18,262 nt of DNA, taken from positions 1 to 18,262 of the forward strand of contig JAYSFC010000073.1 of assembly GCA_041913505.1 (NCBI GenBank), given 5' to 3'. Positions 6,658 to 13,584 of this stretch are shown here, piece after piece; within the stretch, counting starts at the first letter, position 1, and every line of letters starts with the position of its first letter. A model generated the notes under the pieces. That model was not told the DNA's origin. It did not search any database and was given only the letters and a program-made list of their open reading frames with translations. Source of the DNA: JAYSFC01 sp041913505 (GTDB taxonomy: Bacteria > Pseudomonadota > Gammaproteobacteria > Burkholderiales > Burkholderiaceae_C). The position numbers were made by a program, and so were the translations under genes.

Positions 6658-7650
6658 ATGTCCATCCAGCACCCCTTCACGCGCCGCGCCCTGCTGACGG
6701 CGCTGGCCGCCGCCACCGCCGGGGCCTTGCCCCTGGCCGCTTCGGCGCAGTCCTTTCCCTCCAAGCCCATCACCATCATCGTGCCGTTCTCGGCCGGCGG
6801 CACCACGGACATCCTGGCGCGCGTGGTGGGCCAGGCGCTCACCACCGAACTGGGCCAGAGCGTGATCGTGGACAACCGCGCAGGCGCGGGCGGCAACATC
6901 GGCGGCCAGGCCGCGGCGCGCGCGCCGGCCGATGGCTACACGCTGTTCATGGGCACCGTGGGCACGCACGCCATCAACGCGGCGCTGTACAAGAAGATGC
7001 CTTTCGACCCGATCAAGGATTTCGCACCGCTCACGCGCGTGGCCAACGTGCCCAACCTGCTGGTGGCCAACCCGGCACAGCCCTACAAGACGGTGCAGGA
7101 GCTGATCGCCTATGCCAAGGCCCATCCGGGCCAGGTGAACTTCGGCTCGTCGGGCAGCGGCAGCTCCATCCACCTGTCGGGCGAGCTGTTCAAGAGCATG
7201 GCCAAGGTGGACATGCAGCACGTTCCCTACAAGGGCAGCGCACCAGCCGTCACGGACCTGCTGGGCAACCAGATCGGCATCATGTTCGACAACATGCCCT
7301 CGGCCATCCAGCATGTGCGCAGCGGCAAGCTGCGTCCGCTGGCCGTGACCACGGCCAAGCGCTCGCCCGAGCTGCCCAACGTGCCCACCATCGCCGAGTC
7401 CGGCGTGCCCGGCTACGAGGCCACATCGTGGTTCGGCCTGTTTGCACCCGCGGGCACGCCCGCGCCCATCGTGGCCCAGCTCAACAAGGCCATCGTGAAG
7501 GTGCTGGGCCAGGCCGATGTGAAGAAGAAGCTGGCCGAGCAGGGCGCCGAGCCCGTGGCCGAGACGCCCGAGCAGTTCGCCGCCTTCATCCAGAAGGAAG
7601 CGGTGAAGTGGGGCAAGGTCGTGCGCGAATCGGGCGCGAGCGTGGACTGA
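6658..7650 (+). CDS. Bug/TctC-family periplasmic substrate-binding protein
   Basis: This 330-residue protein has an N-terminal export signal with adjacent arginines (FTRRALLTALAAATAGALPLAASA) and a likely cleavage after A30 (ASA-Q). The mature part begins FPSKPITIIVPFSAGGTTDILAR, the hallmark of the Bug (TctC-like) family. It continues with VDNRAGAGGNIGG, ADGYTLFMGT and VPYKGSAPAVTDLLGNQI. These proteins bind small carboxylates in the periplasm, classically for TctAB transporters. Betaproteobacteria carry many orphan copies with no TctAB nearby, as here. GAGGAAA at 6647-6653 precedes the ATG. It lies 66 bases after catC, so it may be the last gene of the aromatic cluster and bind a related acid (inference). 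The twin-arginine pair lacks the full Tat consensus. Confidence 0.92.
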   Translation: MSIQHPFTRRALLTALAAATAGALPLAASAQSFPSKPITIIVPFSAGGTTDILARVVGQALTTELGQSVIVDNRAGAGGNIGGQAAARAPADGYTLFMGTVGTHAINAALYKKMPFDPIKDFAPLTRVANVPNLLVANPAQPYKTVQELIAYAKAHPGQVNFGSSGSGSSIHLSGELFKSMAKVDMQHVPYKGSAPAVTDLLGNQIGIMFDNMPSAIQHVRSGKLRPLAVTTAKRSPELPNVPTIAESGVPGYEATSWFGLFAPAGTPAPIVAQLNKAIVKVLGQADVKKKLAEQGAEPVAETPEQFAAFIQKEAVKWGKVVRESGASVD

Positions 7651-7699
7651 CCGGCCTGCCGCCGCGCGGGCCGCACGGCCTGCGCATCGGCGGGGTGCG

Positions 7700-9580
7700 T
7701 CAGGCGCGCGTTCCGGCGTCGGAGCCGGGCTGGGAGTCCGGTGCCGCGGGAGCATGGCCACCCGCATGCTGTGCGGCATGCTCGCGCTCCTGCCGTTCCT
7801 TGGCCATCTGGTCGACGAGCTGCTGGCGGCCCTCGCGTGCCACGGCGATGAATTTGTTGCGGTCCTTGTGGTGTGGGTACATGCGGTCGGCCAGCGCGAT
7901 GTTGTGCTCGCGAAAGCGCTGCGCCACCTGGCGTGCCTCGGCGGCGGGCAGGCCCATGAGCTCGAGCACGGTGCGCGCGCTGAGCAGGCTCGACTCGAAC
8001 ACCTCGCGCTCCACGCGCGCCACGCCCAGGTCGCGCAGCGCGTTCCAGTGCGTCACGTCGCGTGCGCGGGCCACGATCTCGAGCTGCGGGAAGTGTTTGC
8101 GCACGAGCTGCACGATCTTGAGCGACTGCTGCGGGTCGTCCACTGCCACCACGAAGATGCGTGCATGCGCGGCGCCCGCGATGCGCAGCAGGTCAAGGCG
8201 CGTCGCGTCGCCATAGTGCACGCGGTAGCCGAAGGTGTGGGCCACCTCGAGCATCTCCACGCTGTGGTCGAGCACGGTGGCCGGAATGCCCTGCGCAAGC
8301 ATCACGCGCGCCACGATCTGGCCATAGCGGCCGAAGCCCGCGATGATCACGGGCGCGTCCTGCGGCTCGGAAATCTCCGCGGCCGCGGGCGCCTGCGCCA
8401 GCTGCGCATGGCGGCGCAGCAGCACACGGTCGAGCAGCACGAGCAGCAGCGGGCTCAGCAGCATCGACAGCGCCACTGCGCCGATGAGCAGCGAGGACGT
8501 CTCGGGCGGGAGCACCTGGGCGCCCGCGGCCGTCTGAAACACCACGAAGGCGAACTCGCCGCCCTGTGCGAGCAGCAGCGTGAAGACGGGCCGCTCCTGG
8601 TACGGGATGCCCGCCACGCGCGCCATGCCGTAGATCATCACGGCCTTGAGCGCAAGAAAGCCCGTGACCAGCAGCGCCATGAGGCCCGGCGAGCGCATGA
8701 GCACGCCGAAGTCGATCGTCATGCCTACGGCCATGAAGAACAGGCCCAGCAGCAGGCCCTTGAAGGGCTCGATATCGGTCTCGAGCTCGCGCCGGTACTC
8801 GCTGTCGGCCAGCAGCACGCCTGCAAGGAAGGCGCCCAGCGCCATCGACAGGCCCACGGTGACCATGAGCATGGCGATGCCCACCACCAGCAGCAGCGAG
8901 GCGGCCGTAAAGATTTCGGGCGTGCGGCTCTTGGCGATCCATCGCAGCACGGGGCGCAGCAGCAGGCGGCCGCCGAGCACGATGGCGCCCACCACGGCCA
9001 CGGTCTTGAGGGCCAGCAGCGCCGTGGCGCCGGGGTCGTGGGGTGCGCCGGCCTCCGCGGCGCCGCCCAGCAGCGGCAGCAGCGCCAGGATGGGAATGGC
9101 CGCCACGTCCTGGAACAGCAGGATCGAGAACGAGGCTTGGCCGCTGGCCGTGCGCAGCAGGTTGCGCTCGGTCATCACCTGCAGCGCGATGGCCGTGGAC
9201 GACAGCGCGAGCCCCAGCGCACCCACGAGGCTTACGCGCCAGGACAGGCCCGCGGCCCAGCCCGCCGCGAACAGCAGGGCCGCGCAGCCCAGCACCTGGG
9301 CCGAACCCAGGCCGAGGATGGGGCGGCGCAGGCTCCACAGCCGGCTGGGCTGCAGTTCCAGTCCCACGAGGAACAGCATGAGCACCACGCCGAACTCGGC
9401 GAAGTGCAGGATGTCCTGCACATTGCTGACCAGCGCCAGCCCCCAGGGCCCGATGGCGATGCCCGCCGCGAGGTAGCCAATGATGGCGCCGAGCCCCGCC
9501 GCACGCGCGATGGGCACGGCCAGCACGGCGGCGGCCAGGTACAGGAATCCGTAGGTGAGCCAGGTGGGAGCGTGGGCCAT
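7700..9580 (-). CDS. Monovalent cation:proton antiporter-2 (CPA2), KefB/KefC type
   Basis: This 626-residue protein has an N-terminal Na+/H+ exchanger membrane domain and a C-terminal TrkA-N (KTN) nucleotide-binding domain. Membrane-domain signatures are GAIIGYLAAGIAIGPWGL at about 31-48, AEFGVVLMLFLVGLEL at 61-76, LALSSTAIALQV and LLFQDVAAIP at 154-163 with D158. The KTN domain begins at about residue 411 with VIIAGFGRYGQIVARVM (GxGxxG at 415-420), followed by VHYGDATRLDLL. The C-terminal tail beyond about residue 590 is charged, then rich in Ala, Gly and Pro. Such proteins exchange K+ or Na+ for protons, often in response to electrophile or pH stress. No good ribosome site precedes the ATG at 9580. 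The gene is convergent with the Bug gene, with 49 bases between their ends and no clear terminator. Confidence 0.92.
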   Translation of the reverse strand: MAHAPTWLTYGFLYLAAAVLAVPIARAAGLGAIIGYLAAGIAIGPWGLALVSNVQDILHFAEFGVVLMLFLVGLELQPSRLWSLRRPILGLGSAQVLGCAALLFAAGWAAGLSWRVSLVGALGLALSSTAIALQVMTERNLLRTASGQASFSILLFQDVAAIPILALLPLLGGAAEAGAPHDPGATALLALKTVAVVGAIVLGGRLLLRPVLRWIAKSRTPEIFTAASLLLVVGIAMLMVTVGLSMALGAFLAGVLLADSEYRRELETDIEPFKGLLLGLFFMAVGMTIDFGVLMRSPGLMALLVTGFLALKAVMIYGMARVAGIPYQERPVFTLLLAQGGEFAFVVFQTAAGAQVLPPETSSLLIGAVALSMLLSPLLLVLLDRVLLRRHAQLAQAPAAAEISEPQDAPVIIAGFGRYGQIVARVMLAQGIPATVLDHSVEMLEVAHTFGYRVHYGDATRLDLLRIAGAAHARIFVVAVDDPQQSLKIVQLVRKHFPQLEIVARARDVTHWNALRDLGVARVEREVFESSLLSARTVLELMGLPAAEARQVAQRFREHNIALADRMYPHHKDRNKFIAVAREGRQQLVDQMAKERQEREHAAQHAGGHAPAAPDSQPGSDAGTRA

Positions 9581-9682
9581 GGGCGGTGCGCGGGCGGAAA
9601 GGGCGGAAAAGGGCAGGGCGGGCCGGGTTCGCCGGCCATTGTGGCATTGCCACCCCTGGAGAACGCGCGGCCCGGGCGAAGG

Positions 9683-9710
9683 TTGACCGGAGTGCTATTG
9701 TTTATATAGC
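9683..9710 (+). promoter_or_regulatory. Candidate sigma-70 promoter for the RhtB/LysE gene
   Basis: TTGACC (9683-9688) and TATAGC (9705-9710) are spaced by 16 bases. It is the best -35/-10 pair in the 217-base gap between the antiporter and exporter starts. It would give a leader of about 80 bases. The -10 overlaps a family-type intergenic repeat, so the match could be incidental. Nothing else coding is seen in this gap. Confidence 0.3.
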
Positions 9711-9717
9711 TTTTTGT
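9694..9717. repeat. Intergenic AGCTAT-type repeat fragment, copy 1
   Basis: The stretch TGCTATTGTTTATATAGC followed by TTTTTG is AT-rich within GC-rich surroundings. It resembles the TAGCTATNAAAA-type elements scattered between genes in Comamonadaceae genomes, a comparison made from memory. A second related stretch lies on the other side of the exporter gene at 10446-10470. Confidence 0.4.
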
Positions 9718-9797
9718 GCCGACCCCGTGCGCGCCCGGGGCTTGCAGGGCTGTTAAGATGCCGGTTGCACCCCTGATTTTTTCGGACGACTCTTCCC

Positions 9798-10436
9798 ATG
9801 GACTTTCACACCTGGCTTGCTTTCTTCGCGGCATCCTGTCTCATCGCGGTCTCGCCGGGCTCGGGCGCCGTGCTGTCCATGAGCCATGGGTTGTCTTATG
9901 GCGTGCGCCGCACCAGCGCCACGATCCTGGGGTTACAACTCGGGCTGCTGCTGATTCTGTTCGTCGCAGGGGCGGGCGTGGGCTCGCTGCTGCTCGCGTC
10001 CGAGGCGGCGTTCAGCGTGGTCAAGGTGCTGGGGGCGTGCTACCTCATGTATTTGGGCTTCAACCAGTGGCGCGCGGGCAGCGCCTCACCGCTGGCCGGC
10101 GAGGAGGCCGCGCCCGCGGGGCCGTGGCAAAAGCGCTGCCTGACAGGCTTTCTCACCAACGCCACCAACCCCAAGGGCATCATCTTCATGGTGGCCGTGC
10201 TGCCCCAGTTCATGACCGACGCGCGCCCTCTGTGGCAGCAGCTCATCGTGATGGCCGCCACCACCGTGACGGTGGACATGGTGGTCATGCACGGCTACGC
10301 GGCTGGTGCAAGCGCGCTGCGCCGCCTGCTGCGCAGTGCCCAGGCCATGCGCACGCAGAACCGCGTGTTCGGCGGCCTGCTGATGGCCGTGGGCGCGGGG
10401 CTGTTCTTCGTCAAGCGCGGCGGGCAGCACGCCTGA
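9798..10436 (+). CDS. RhtB/LysE-family amino-acid exporter
   Basis: This 212-residue inner membrane protein has the LysE/RhtB fold. The conserved N-terminal motif is seen as IAVSPGSGAVLSMSHGLSYG (family consensus SPGPN). A loop-helix signature GFLTNATNPKGIIFMVAVLPQF lies at about 116-137. Hydrophobic segments occur near residues 5-22, 40-68, 70-88, 125-140, 150-170 and 190-208. The family exports amino acids or derivatives such as homoserine, threonine, lysine or cysteine; the substrate here cannot be told. The ATG at 9798 lacks a strong Shine-Dalgarno, but the N-terminus aligns with the family start. It is divergent from the antiporter gene. Confidence 0.9.
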   Translation: MDFHTWLAFFAASCLIAVSPGSGAVLSMSHGLSYGVRRTSATILGLQLGLLLILFVAGAGVGSLLLASEAAFSVVKVLGACYLMYLGFNQWRAGSASPLAGEEAAPAGPWQKRCLTGFLTNATNPKGIIFMVAVLPQFMTDARPLWQQLIVMAATTVTVDMVVMHGYAAGASALRRLLRSAQAMRTQNRVFGGLLMAVGAGLFFVKRGGQHA

Positions 10437-10445
10437 GTGTGTGGC

Positions 10446-10470
10446 ATTAGCTCCTTTTTTGATAGCTTAT
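10446..10470. repeat. Intergenic AGCTATCAAAA-type repeat, copy 2, possible exporter terminator
   Basis: On the minus strand this reads ATAAGCTATCAAAAAAGGAG then CTA, again like Comamonadaceae intergenic elements (from memory). On the plus strand it contains a six-T run (10455-10460). GTGTGT (10437-10442) and ACACAC (10472-10477) flank it as short inverted arms. It could help end the exporter message. The 134-base gap also holds TATAAA at 10507-10512, a possible -10 for the ParA-like gene without a good -35. Confidence 0.45.
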
Positions 10471-10570
10471 TACACACGCAGATAGCGCACCAGACTGCGA
10501 TTCGGCTATAAACGGCGCACGGGCGCTGCGGTAGGCGCCTGGCGCTTCATTCCATCCCAAGGAGGTCCGC

Positions 10571-11188
10571 ATGCCGGTGGTTGTAGTGGCCAATCCCAAA
10601 GGCGGCGTGGGCAAGTCCACGCTGGCGACGAACATCGCGGGCTACTACGCAAGCCAGGGGCATGCGGTGATGCTCGGCGATATCGACCGCCAGCAGTCCT
10701 CACGCCTGTGGCTGTCGCTGCGCCCGCCCGCCGCGCGGCCCATCGGCACCTGGGACATCAGTGCGGACTTCATCGCCAAGCCGCCCAAGGGCACGACCCA
10801 TGTGGTCATCGATACCCCGGCGGGCCTGCACGGCTGGCGCCTCAACGATGTGCTCAAGCGGGCCGACAAGGTGGTGGTGCCGCTGCAGCCCAGCGTATTC
10901 GACATCTTCGCCACACGCAGCTTCCTGGACCAGCTCACCGAGCACCGCCGCGCGCAAGACGTGCAGGTGGGCATCGTGGGCATGCGCGTGGACCCGCGCA
11001 CGCTGGCGGCCGAGCAGCTGCACCAGTTCACCGACGGCCTGGGCTTTGCGGTGCTGGGCCTGCTGCGGCCCACGCAGAACTATGTGCATCTCGCGGCCCA
11101 CGGCCTCACGCTGTTCGACGTGGCGCCTGCCCGCGTAGAGCGTGACCTCGCGCAGTGGCAGGGCATCACGGCCTGGCTCGACGCCTGA
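10571..11188 (+). CDS. Orphan ParA/MinD-like P-loop ATPase
   Basis: This 205-residue protein is a compact ParA-type ATPase. The deviant Walker A is KGGVGKST at residues 10-17, with the signature lysine K10 and the P-loop lysine K15. Walker A' is GDIDRQQSS (D37, D39) and Walker B is HVVIDTPAG (77-84). There is no N-terminal helix-turn-helix, and no parB or parS-like repeats are seen nearby, so chromosome or plasmid partition as such is not supported. Small orphan ParA proteins position cell components on the nucleoid or poles; which cargo applies here is unknown. A near-perfect Shine-Dalgarno AAGGAGGT at 10559-10566 suggests strong translation. A MaoC-type gene follows after 74 bases. Confidence 0.88.
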   Translation: MPVVVVANPKGGVGKSTLATNIAGYYASQGHAVMLGDIDRQQSSRLWLSLRPPAARPIGTWDISADFIAKPPKGTTHVVIDTPAGLHGWRLNDVLKRADKVVVPLQPSVFDIFATRSFLDQLTEHRRAQDVQVGIVGMRVDPRTLAAEQLHQFTDGLGFAVLGLLRPTQNYVHLAAHGLTLFDVAPARVERDLAQWQGITAWLDA

Positions 11189-11262
11189 CATGCGCCCGGG
11201 TCGGCCGCCGCCTGTCGCATGACCGACAGGGCCTGGCCGGGCACGGGCACTACATTGAAGGC

Positions 11263-11727
11263 ATGAAAACCTTCCAGACATATGCCGAGGTGCAGGCCCA
11301 TGTGGGCCAGGAAGTGGCCGTGACCGACTGGATCACGATCACCCAGGAGCAGGTGAACCGCTTTGCCGACGCCACGGGCGACCACCAATGGATCCACGTG
11401 GACCCCGAACGCGCCAAGGCCGGGCCGTTTGGCGCGCCCATCGCGCATGGCTTTCTCACGCTGTCGTTGATACCGCGCTTCTTCGAGTCGGCCTTTGCGA
11501 TCGCGGGCGCGCGCATGGGCGTGAACTATGGCCTCAACCGCGTGCGCTTCACGGCGCCCGTGCCCGTGGGCAGCCGGCTGCGCGCGCGCCTGACGCTGCA
11601 GGCTGCCGAGCCGCTTGCGCCCGACGGGTTGCAGATGACCTGGCTCGTCACGGTGGAGCGTGAAGGCTCCGACAAGCCCGTGTGCGTGGCCGAGTCGCTC
11701 GCGCGCAACTACGGCGCGGCCGCCTGA
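11263..11727 (+). CDS. MaoC-type dehydratase / (R)-specific enoyl-CoA hydratase-like
   Basis: This 154-residue single hot-dog protein carries the hydratase-2 motif FADATGDHQWIHVDPERA, with catalytic D40 and H45. The conserved APIAHGFLTLSL follows at about 58-69. The family hydrates trans-2-enoyl-CoA to (R)-3-hydroxyacyl-CoA (PhaJ-like) or acts on related acyl-CoAs; NodN-type members share the same pattern. The start is the ATG at 11263, where the family N-terminus (TYAEVQAHVGQEV) begins. GAAGG at 11257-11261 is a weak, close ribosome site, and the open frame upstream overlaps the ParA gene without family similarity. No polyhydroxyalkanoate gene is visible nearby, so the physiological role is open. 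Confidence 0.88.
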   Translation: MKTFQTYAEVQAHVGQEVAVTDWITITQEQVNRFADATGDHQWIHVDPERAKAGPFGAPIAHGFLTLSLIPRFFESAFAIAGARMGVNYGLNRVRFTAPVPVGSRLRARLTLQAAEPLAPDGLQMTWLVTVEREGSDKPVCVAESLARNYGAAA

Positions 11728-11733
11728 GGCACG

Positions 11734-11759
11734 AAAAAAAGCCCGGCCGAAGCCGGGCT
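11734..11759 (-). terminator. Intrinsic terminator of the DUF4148 gene pair
   Basis: On the minus strand, AGCCCGGC pairs with GCCGGGCT around a UUCG loop closed by a C-G pair, an especially stable tetraloop. Six further U residues follow (bases 11739-11734). It lies 28 bases past the end of the second small gene. An outer pair, GGCAC (11728-11732) and GTGCC (11761-11765), brackets it. In the plus direction no T-run follows, so it would be a weak terminator for the MaoC-type gene. Confidence 0.93.
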
Positions 11760-11787
11760 GGTGCCAGGGCATGAGCCCGCGGGTCGC

Positions 11788-12027
11788 TTATTTCGTGGCT
11801 GCCGACGGTGCGCTCGACTGGCCGATCGCCAGAGGCGCCGGCACGTTGTACCACTCGCCGTCAACCGGCTTGGTGTTGCCTGCGGCGCGCGAGGCCGCCA
11901 GTTCGGCAATCACGGCCTCACGCGTGAGCGGTGCGGCGGCCGGAGCCGGCGTGCCGGTCGTCTGGGCTTGGGCGGCCAGAGCGCTCAGCGCGAGGGCGGC
12001 CAGGGCGATGCTGCGGGAACGGATCAT
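11788..12027 (-). CDS. Small exported DUF4148-like protein (second of a tandem pair)
   Basis: This 79-residue protein has a short positively charged start and a signal peptide (MIRSRSIALAALALSALAAQA, probable cleavage after AQA at about residue 21). A Pro/Ala-rich linker leads to LTREAVIAELAASRAAGN and GEWYNVPAPL. The TRxxVxAELAAxRxxG pattern is the DUF4148 signature of Burkholderiales. Function is unknown; members are presumed periplasmic. AAGGAG lies shortly before the ATG on the minus strand. It is a clear paralogue of the gene at 12061-12378, which ends 33 bases upstream, and both probably share the transcript ending at the UUCG terminator. Confidence 0.85.
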   Translation of the reverse strand: MIRSRSIALAALALSALAAQAQTTGTPAPAAAPLTREAVIAELAASRAAGNTKPVDGEWYNVPAPLAIGQSSAPSAATK

Positions 12028-12060
12028 GGCAGTGCTCCTTCAGTGGTGGGAGACGGGGGA

Positions 12061-12378
12061 TCAGTGGTCGCGGCCGACGAAGTCGTGGCTCCTCAGGGCG
12101 GCGACGGCCTCGGCGCGCACTTCGGCGCGGGTCAGCGTGCTGGGCTGGGTGCTCAGCGGTGCGGGCTCGTCATACCACTCGCCGGAGCGGGGCATCGTGC
12201 CGTTCTGGCGTGCGGCGGCCAGTTCGGCCACCACCTGGGCACGGGTCACGGTGCTGGGGGCTTGCAGGCTGACGGGGTCGTTGGACCAGTCGCCGTCCAT
12301 GCGAGGTTCAGCGGCTTGGGCGGCAACGGAGCCGAGGGCGATCAGTGCGGTGGCGGCGAGGGTGCGATAGGCATTCAT
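12061..12378 (-). CDS. Small exported DUF4148-like protein (first of a tandem pair)
   Basis: This 105-residue protein has a signal peptide (MNAYRTLAATALIALGSVAAQA, probable cleavage after AQA at about 22). The DUF4148 core follows at about 44-74: VTRAQVVAELAAARQNGTM and GEWYDEPAPL. It then has a second, weaker TRAEV-AEAVAALR segment at about 83-96, suggesting a partial internal duplication of the helical motif. AAAGGAA precedes the ATG. Function is unknown. Compared with the neighbouring 79-residue paralogue it has extra sequence on both sides of the core. It is divergent from the LysR gene, which may control the pair (inference). Confidence 0.85.
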   Translation of the reverse strand: MNAYRTLAATALIALGSVAAQAAEPRMDGDWSNDPVSLQAPSTVTRAQVVAELAAARQNGTMPRSGEWYDEPAPLSTQPSTLTRAEVRAEAVAALRSHDFVGRDH

Positions 12379-12551
12379 GGAGTTATTCCTTTGTTCGAGA
12401 GGGTTGGACTACGGGGCAAGGCGGGGCTTCTGCGGCCTGTCTTGTCCTGCCTCGGTGAGTGCCCAGTGGTGTCAGGTGTCGCTCATCGATGTAATGGACT
12501 GTATCGAGGGTAATCCCCAAGAAAAACTACCCTTTCGGTAATAATTAGTTC

Positions 12552-12580
12552 TTGAAATTGAAATAATCTAGTCATTGAAT
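12552..12580 (+). promoter_or_regulatory. Probable sigma-70 promoter of the LysR gene
   Basis: TTGAAA (12552-12557) and TTGAAT (12575-12580) are spaced by exactly 17 bases in a markedly AT-rich stretch (about 12540-12590). Transcription would begin about 10 bases before the ATG, leaving a very short leader with no Shine-Dalgarno. The rest of the 219-base divergent gap holds GGTAAT repeated at 12509-12514 and 12537-12542, and GGGTA/TACCC arms (12508-12512, 12528-12532), possible regulator contacts. Confidence 0.5.
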
Positions 12581-12597
12581 TTGGATTTGTTGCCCAA

Positions 12598-13584
12598 ATG
12601 GACCGCCTCCTGACCATGCGTGCGCTCCAGTCCGTGGCCGACGAAGGCGGCTTCGCGGCGGCGGCGCGCGCGCTTGACATGTCGCCCGCCGGGGTGACGC
12701 GGCTTGTGGCCGACCTTGAGAGCCACGTGGGGGCGCGCCTGCTGCAGCGCACGACGCGGCGGGTATCGCTGACCGAAGCGGGCGAGGCCTACCTCGTGCG
12801 CGTGCGCCAGATCCTGTCGGACGTGGACGAGGCCTTCGCGGTGGCCCAGGCGCATACCGAGGCGCTGTCCGGTGTGCTGCGGCTGCTCGCGCCGCCCGTG
12901 CTCGCGGTGTACATCCTGGCGCCGCTGGTGGCGGAGTTCCGGCGCCTGCACCCGCAGATCACGATCGAGGTCCACGTCGAGGCACTGTCGACTCCGCCGA
13001 TCGGCGATTACGACATCACGCTGCTCGGCGCGGACGAGCACTACGATGCCAATGTGATCGCGCGGCCCATTGCCGTCACCGATGCGGTGGTCTGCGCGTC
13101 GCCCGATTACCTGCACCGGCGAGGCACGCCACAGCAGCCCGAGGACCTGGCGGCGCACGACTGCCTGCTGCGCCGCCGGCCCGAGGCGCGCGGCGGCACC
13201 ATGCGGCTCTTCCACCCCGAGGAGGGCAACCGGGCCGTGGACGTGCGCGTGCAGCCCGTGTTCGCGGCCAACCACATCGAGACACTGCTGCGCGCCGCGA
13301 TCGATGGCGCGGGCATCTGCGGCCAGCCTCTGAGCCTGGCCGCGCCCTATCTGCGCGATGGTCGGCTGGTGCGCGTGCTCGCGCCCTGGACCATGGGTCG
13401 CTACACGACCTATGCGGCGCTGCCAAGCCGCAAGTTCATGCCCGCGCGCACGCGGGCTTTCCTGGATTTCTTGAGCGAGCGCACGCGCTCGTCGATTCAG
13501 GCCGCGCTGCGGATGGAGTCGGCTCTATGCCATGAAGCTGTTTTGCCGCCAGGCCTCGAACACGGTGACGGCCACGGCATTTGA
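12598..13584 (+). CDS. LysR-family transcriptional regulator
   Basis: This 328-residue protein has the N-terminal LysR helix-turn-helix at about residues 5-62: MRALQSVADEGGFAAAARAL, then SPAGVTRLVADLESHVGARL and LLQRTTRRVSLTEAG. A periplasmic-binding-like effector domain follows, beginning SGVLRLLAPP near 90. The arrangement is that of the CrgA/DsdC-like group that often starts MDRL. The last about 20 residues, past the usual domain end, overlap trmL on the opposite strand and may be a non-conserved tail. The target is unknown. The divergent DUF4148 pair is the nearest candidate by the common LysR layout. Confidence 0.9.
   Translation: MDRLLTMRALQSVADEGGFAAAARALDMSPAGVTRLVADLESHVGARLLQRTTRRVSLTEAGEAYLVRVRQILSDVDEAFAVAQAHTEALSGVLRLLAPPVLAVYILAPLVAEFRRLHPQITIEVHVEALSTPPIGDYDITLLGADEHYDANVIARPIAVTDAVVCASPDYLHRRGTPQQPEDLAAHDCLLRRRPEARGGTMRLFHPEEGNRAVDVRVQPVFAANHIETLLRAAIDGAGICGQPLSLAAPYLRDGRLVRVLAPWTMGRYTTYAALPSRKFMPARTRAFLDFLSERTRSSIQAALRMESALCHEAVLPPGLEHGDGHGI

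Noticed and set aside
7651..7699. Possible bidirectional terminator between the Bug and antiporter genes
   Set aside because: Only short GC-rich palindromes (GGCC-GCAC-GGCC) and no T-run on either strand.
6423..8216. 597-codon open frame across the Bug gene and beyond
   Set aside because: It runs in the wrong frame through catC, the Bug gene and the antiporter 3' end and shows no family similarity.
9592..9609. Tandem GGGCGGAAA pair upstream of the antiporter start
   Set aside because: Only two units of nine bases in GC-rich DNA; too short to claim a functional repeat.
7754..9709. 651-codon open frame opposite the antiporter
   Set aside because: It is longer than the real gene but rich in His, Gln, Arg and Ala without domain features. 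The minus-strand CPA2 protein explains the region.
9723..9740. CCCCG / CGGGG hairpin in the leader of the exporter gene
   Set aside because: Five-base GC arms are expected by chance at this base composition, and there is no T-run or conserved motif.
10437..10570. Riboswitch or small RNA before the ParA-like gene
   Set aside because: No recognisable aptamer core. The gap is explained by a repeat element, a possible -10 and a ribosome site.
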